Positions 6,427 to 10,032 of a stretch of 10,032 bases of DNA are shown here, piece after piece. This DNA is from Candidatus Latescibacterota bacterium (GTDB lineage Bacteria > Latescibacterota > UBA2968 > GCA-2709665): positions 1-10,032 of the forward strand of contig JASLMQ010000812.1 of assembly GCA_030746455.1 (NCBI GenBank), given 5' to 3'. Within the stretch, counting starts at the first letter, position 1. Each line of letters starts with the position of its first letter. A model generated the notes under the pieces. The model was given only the letters and a program-made list of their open reading frames with translations. It was not told where the DNA came from and did no database searches. The position numbers and the translations under genes are program-made.

Positions 6427-9400
6427 TCAGAGCCTTGCCGCCGCAAGCGTTTCTCCGGCCCCGACGTAGCCCCTGGTGAGTCCGCGGTGGCTCATCACGG
6501 CGATTGACGAGATCGGGCCCGCCAGCTCCACCTGTGCCCTCACACCGCCCTGGCGTCCCTCGACCCGGTAGAGCACCCCGGAGGCGGTGCCCACCAGGAT
6601 GTCGTCACAGCCGGGCACGGCGGCCAGGGCCGTGGGCACGCTGGCCAGATGCCGCGACCAGACGACCTTCCCGCCGGCCGATATCCCGCAGAGGTAGTCG
6701 CTCGAGCTGCCCGCGATCACCACGGCGTCCTGCATGTCCTTGCTGGGGCACAGGATGGCCAGGGCACTGATGGTGTCGCCGAATCCGACCTGCCATATCT
6801 GCCGCGGTGTCGCCTTTTCGAACACCCAGGCGTTCGTGTGGTACTTGGAGGTCCCGCACAGGATCGCGGGTGGGTCGCCCCTTCGTAGGGCTCCCGCGGC
6901 GATGGCCGTGAGCTTCGACGCCCATCCGTCGTTGGAGATATTCTGGACCGTCTCCCCGTTCCCGCGAAGCACATAGCAGTTGCTGGCACACCCGAAGTCC
7001 CCCGTGCCGGCCATCACCTCTGGCCGACTGTCGCCATCCACGTCCGCCACGGCCAGCATCGTGGGTGTGCCGTAGTGTTCGTGACGCCACATCACCACGC
7101 CATCCACCGACAGCACCGTCAGCTTCAGGTTGCCCGTTGCCGCGAGGATCTCGCAGTTTCCATCACCGTCGATGTCCGCAGCCAGCACCTTCCTCGACTC
7201 GCAGTGGCTGGCATAGTGACTCCAGTAGCCGAAGTACGGGGGCGCCTCGTAGGCCCAGCGCACCTTCCCGGTCTCCTCGAGCAGGTAGGTGTTCGCGTCG
7301 TCCGAACCTGCCACCACCTCCAGGTGTCCGTCCCCATCTACATCGGCGACATCCACCGAATGGATGCGTCCTTTCGTTCCGTGCTGCCAGAGCTGCTTGC
7401 CCCCGGCCGCGAAACCCATCACGGCTCCGTCACCCGTCCCCGCCGCCACCAGCGTTCTGCCACGTAGAGACGTTGCTGCCACGTCGGTTACCACGGCATC
7501 TCCGCGGTAGGCCTCACGCACCTTCAGCTTCGGCGCCCGGGTCAACGCCCGGTCGCGCACATCCTGCTCCCTCGGCACATACGTGCGCAACCGATCCAGG
7601 TTGGCCAGCGCCTTCCGAGCCGGGTCCGCGTCGACCCGCACCACTGCGTGCTCGGAACGACCGACGGGAGCCCTGACAGTGTAGCTCATGCCCGCCGCCT
7701 GCAGCTCGATCCGCGCCGGGTGCTTGGAGGACATCGTCAATTCCCCCGCGTAGGACCACTCCAGCGAGACCGGCCGGCTCGCCGAGATCTTGAGCCCCCC
7801 CGCCTGGACGGCCCGTCCCTCCACCATCGCCACACGCTCGCCGTCCAGGTAGACCATCCGCGCGTCCGACCGGATTCTGCCCAGGCGCTGGGTCTCTCCT
7901 GGCACGAGCGACAGGCCGATCAGCCCCCGATCCTCACCCTCGCTCAGCAAGACCCAGCTCTCGCCGACACGCCGGATGTCGAGGTCTCGCGCGGCCGATG
8001 CCGGATCCGCATACAGCAGATTGGCGAACCAGTCGGTCTGCCCCGCTTCGCGGCTGCTGCGGATGGTGCGGGACAGGATGTTGACTGTTGGCTCGGCCCA
8101 CGGGTAGGTCTTCCAGTAGCGGCCGAACTCGCCACTGTCCCGGACAAGCTCGGGCTCGCCCGAATCCGCGCTTCGAATCTGGAAGCGCGCGGCATCCGGC
8201 CCCGGCTGCTTTGACCCGCGGTGTTCCTCGTCGTCCTGCAAGACCGAGAACCGATCTCCTTCGAGCGTGGGCTCGCCCAGTGTCCGGTAGAAGCAGCGAT
8301 ATCGGTAGCGGCCCCCGGTCCGGGCCGTCAGGGCGTCAAGCACGACGAACCCCTTCCCCCTCAACCACACCACGTGGCGCCGCCAGTCGGCCTCGGCCAG
8401 TCCACTCATTTGTGTGGCGGAGAAGCCGACCTCGGACAGATTGGCAAGCGCTTCGAGCGAGCAGGCCCCGGGCGGGCGCGTGGTCTCACCATCGCACGCC
8501 ACGCTCACCGCGTTGTGGTCCTGCAGGTTCGTGCCCTCGGTGTAGGTCTTCTCCACGAGCCACTGCTTCCCGAGGGACGACAGCTCCAGGATCGAGTTGC
8601 CGTCGTCGTGCGCGTGCGATCCCATCGACAGCCCGTCGAGCAGGATGAATTCGCCGTCCGGCGAGGTCCCGTTCCGGAAGGCCACCTTGTCGAACGCCTT
8701 TGCCACGGGCACCCCCGGCTCCATCCATTTGTTGTCCCCTCCGTAGCTCGCCCCGCTATCCCGCGCCAGCCAGTAGAACTGCGGGTCCATCGGGAAGGCG
8801 TGCACACCGTCGTACTCGTCCAGCCCCCGATCCTGGATGCCCTCCGTCACAAAGCCCCTGCCCGTGGGCCGGGCCCGATCGCCGATGGCCTTCTGGTACC
8901 GGCCGTCCTTGTAAAGATAGGCCGCAGCTGACAATGCCGGCACGGGAACCACGTCTCCCCCGCCCCCATCGCCGTAGTTGGGAATCGCGCCCCTGTTGGC
9001 CGTGCACATCAGCGCCAGGTCGCACGTTCGGCGAAGGGTGCCGTTCTCCACGAAGGTCATGTCCCCCCTCACAAGGGCATAGGTGATCACCGTGTCGATC
9101 GTGTACCAGTGGTAGCCCGCCGAGTCCTCCATCGGCTTGAAGGACGTGAACTGGGACGAGAACAGCGTGTGCGCCTCCTCCAGCCACCGGGGGGCATCGG
9201 GCCAGTCGTACAGACGTCCGAAGTACCGTCCGCCGAACAGAAGGCAAAGCGCCGGCAGCGTCTGGTGGTTGTGGCGCACCGACGGATGCGTCAGGCCGTG
9301 CCGAAAGAACCCGTACTGCTCGCCCTCGCTGGAATAGAGCAGCCAGAGGAAGTGGTTGATGACCTCCAGTCGCTCCGCATCCGAGAACGCCGGGCTTTCC

Positions 9401-10032
9401 TCCACCAGATCCCAGTAGCCGATGGTTCGCCACATCTCCATGTGGGTGCCTATGCCGGGAACGCCGAGCCCCTTGTGGGCCCGGAAGTAGTGCTTGAAGG
9501 CCTCGAGGTGTCGCCCGTCCCCGCTCATCAGATACCGGAGGCACGACTGGGTCATATGGTTCAGCAGCATCCGGGCATTGTTGAAGTCCCGCCCAAGCCG
9601 CTTGGCGAGTCTGCGGGCCTCGTCCACATAGGCCGCCTTCGTGTCTCTCTTCCTTCTCTTCCCCGCTCCAGCCGCATCCGACCCAGTCCTCGACTGAACC
9701 AGATGCCCCCAGTTCGAGCGTCCACTCTCTACGGAGATCTGCCGGCAGAGCCGGGAGGCCCCCGCACGCAGTCCCTTCAGGTCCGTTCCCCCGAGAATCA
9801 CGATGTTCTTCCCGCCGCCGTAGGGGTTGTGGATCGTCTGGATGGCATATCCGCCAGGCCCAGGGAAGGCGTGATCCACGATCGTGAAGGCCTCGAAGTA
9901 GAGCTTCTCGATCAGCGGGTTCGTTCCCAGAACGCCCACGGCGATGAGGTGCTCCTTCGCGGGCCACGCCGTCAGGACCTCGGAGGGCTCACGGATGGGC
10001 AGTCGCGACCCGGTCCGTTCCTGGATCGCGTC
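6427..10032 (-). CDS. Giant heparinase II/III-type lyase homologue with GH67N/GH20b-like N-terminal module and C-terminal FG-GAP/PQQ-like beta-propeller (5' end cut off)
   Basis: The frame is open from the right edge to TGA 6427-6429, giving 1201 visible residues; the true start is outside. The internal GTG at 9937-9939 is not the start, because the reading frame before it is clearly protein-like. Domains: residues 1-100 resemble the small alpha/beta module before GH67/GH20 catalytic domains (SGxxLP-like opening, GGGKNIVILGGTDLKGLRAGASRL-type close); a basic linker (about 117-135); an (alpha/alpha) toroid (138-450) with N255/H256 in VRHNHQTLPA and Y307 in EDSAGYHWY; and a heparinase-type beta-sandwich (about 450-790) with H473-A-H475-D476 and H506 in QDHNAV. 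The C-terminus (about 846-1201) holds seven propeller repeats plus part of an eighth, three with DxDGD calcium-loop motifs (near 897, 953, 997). The likely job is cleaving a uronate-containing polysaccharide, with the propeller binding substrate or a partner. Signal peptide status is unknown. Confidence 0.88.
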   Translation of the reverse strand, partial: DAIQERTGSRLPIREPSEVLTAWPAKEHLIAVGVLGTNPLIEKLYFEAFTIVDHAFPGPGGYAIQTIHNPYGGGKNIVILGGTDLKGLRAGASRLCRQISVESGRSNWGHLVQSRTGSDAAGAGKRRKRDTKAAYVDEARRLAKRLGRDFNNARMLLNHMTQSCLRYLMSGDGRHLEAFKHYFRAHKGLGVPGIGTHMEMWRTIGYWDLVEESPAFSDAERLEVINHFLWLLYSSEGEQYGFFRHGLTHPSVRHNHQTLPALCLLFGGRYFGRLYDWPDAPRWLEEAHTLFSSQFTSFKPMEDSAGYHWYTIDTVITYALVRGDMTFVENGTLRRTCDLALMCTANRGAIPNYGDGGGGDVVPVPALSAAAYLYKDGRYQKAIGDRARPTGRGFVTEGIQDRGLDEYDGVHAFPMDPQFYWLARDSGASYGGDNKWMEPGVPVAKAFDKVAFRNGTSPDGEFILLDGLSMGSHAHDDGNSILELSSLGKQWLVEKTYTEGTNLQDHNAVSVACDGETTRPPGACSLEALANLSEVGFSATQMSGLAEADWRRHVVWLRGKGFVVLDALTARTGGRYRYRCFYRTLGEPTLEGDRFSVLQDDEEHRGSKQPGPDAARFQIRSADSGEPELVRDSGEFGRYWKTYPWAEPTVNILSRTIRSSREAGQTDWFANLLYADPASAARDLDIRRVGESWVLLSEGEDRGLIGLSLVPGETQRLGRIRSDARMVYLDGERVAMVEGRAVQAGGLKISASRPVSLEWSYAGELTMSSKHPARIELQAAGMSYTVRAPVGRSEHAVVRVDADPARKALANLDRLRTYVPREQDVRDRALTRAPKLKVREAYRGDAVVTDVAATSLRGRTLVAAGTGDGAVMGFAAGGKQLWQHGTKGRIHSVDVADVDGDGHLEVVAGSDDANTYLLEETGKVRWAYEAPPYFGYWSHYASHCESRKVLAADIDGDGNCEILAATGNLKLTVLSVDGVVMWRHEHYGTPTMLAVADVDGDSRPEVMAGTGDFGCASNCYVLRGNGETVQNISNDGWASKLTAIAAGALRRGDPPAILCGTSKYHTNAWVFEKATPRQIWQVGFGDTISALAILCPSKDMQDAVVIAGSSSDYLCGISAGGKVVWSRHLASVPTALAAVPGCDDILVGTASGVLYRVEGRQGGVRAQVELAGPISSIAVMSHRGLTRGYVGAGETLAAARL

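Noticed and set aside
7921..8834. The 14-base string cagcccccgatcct occurs at 7921 and again at 8821.
   Set aside because: Two short copies inside one coding region encode similar short peptides (DRGL); chance and codon bias explain them.
9937..9939. GTG as start codon of the giant lyase.
   Set aside because: The frame continues upstream for 31 more codons to the window edge with domain-like sequence, so the real start is outside the window.
8756..9967. Second long minus-strand frame overlapping the giant lyase gene.
   Set aside because: The translation lacks domain signal, while the overlapping frame has continuous lyase domain sequence.

Overview
The window is GC-rich, and every gene I can support reads leftward on the minus strand. 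In transcription order (right to left) there are five genes. First is a very large heparinase II/III-type polysaccharide lyase homologue with a C-terminal beta-propeller; its N-terminus lies beyond the right edge. Second is a 610-residue protein I cannot name, with the look of an (alpha/alpha)-toroid plus beta-sandwich carbohydrate-active enzyme. Third is a 799-residue heparinase II/III family protein carrying a CxxC...CxxC zinc-ribbon-like insert. Fourth is a soluble PAS sensor histidine kinase. Fifth is an NtrC-type sigma-54-activating response regulator, whose C-terminus lies beyond the left edge.

The three enzyme genes look like one operon. There is a 50-base gap between the first two and an ATGA stop/start overlap between the second and third. 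A gap of about 105 bases follows, then the kinase, then 5 bases, then the regulator. That gap holds a weak promoter candidate and no convincing terminator, so the two-component pair may be read through from the enzyme genes, started separately, or both. No stretch of 300 bases lacks a gene, and I saw no RNA genes, insertion sequences, CRISPR arrays or long repeats.

The gene content suggests degradation of an acidic (uronate-containing) polysaccharide. The 610- and 799-residue proteins show no signal peptide and would be expected in the cytoplasm, finishing imported oligosaccharides. The location of the large propeller enzyme cannot be told because its start is missing. The kinase PAS domain matches the FixL heme-PAS pattern at the heme-ligand histidine and the ligand-responsive arginine, so the pair could sense oxygen or another diatomic gas, but that is an inference. 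The NtrC-type output implies sigma-54 promoters, probably upstream of the window or elsewhere in the genome.

The organism is probably an uncultured, high-GC, polysaccharide-degrading bacterium. Heparinase-rich clusters without SusC/SusD, fused to VCBS/FG-GAP-type propellers and next to NtrC-type systems, fit PVC or FCB-related lineages such as Planctomycetota, Latescibacterota or Poribacteria. There is no marker gene here to settle this, so the assignment is tentative.
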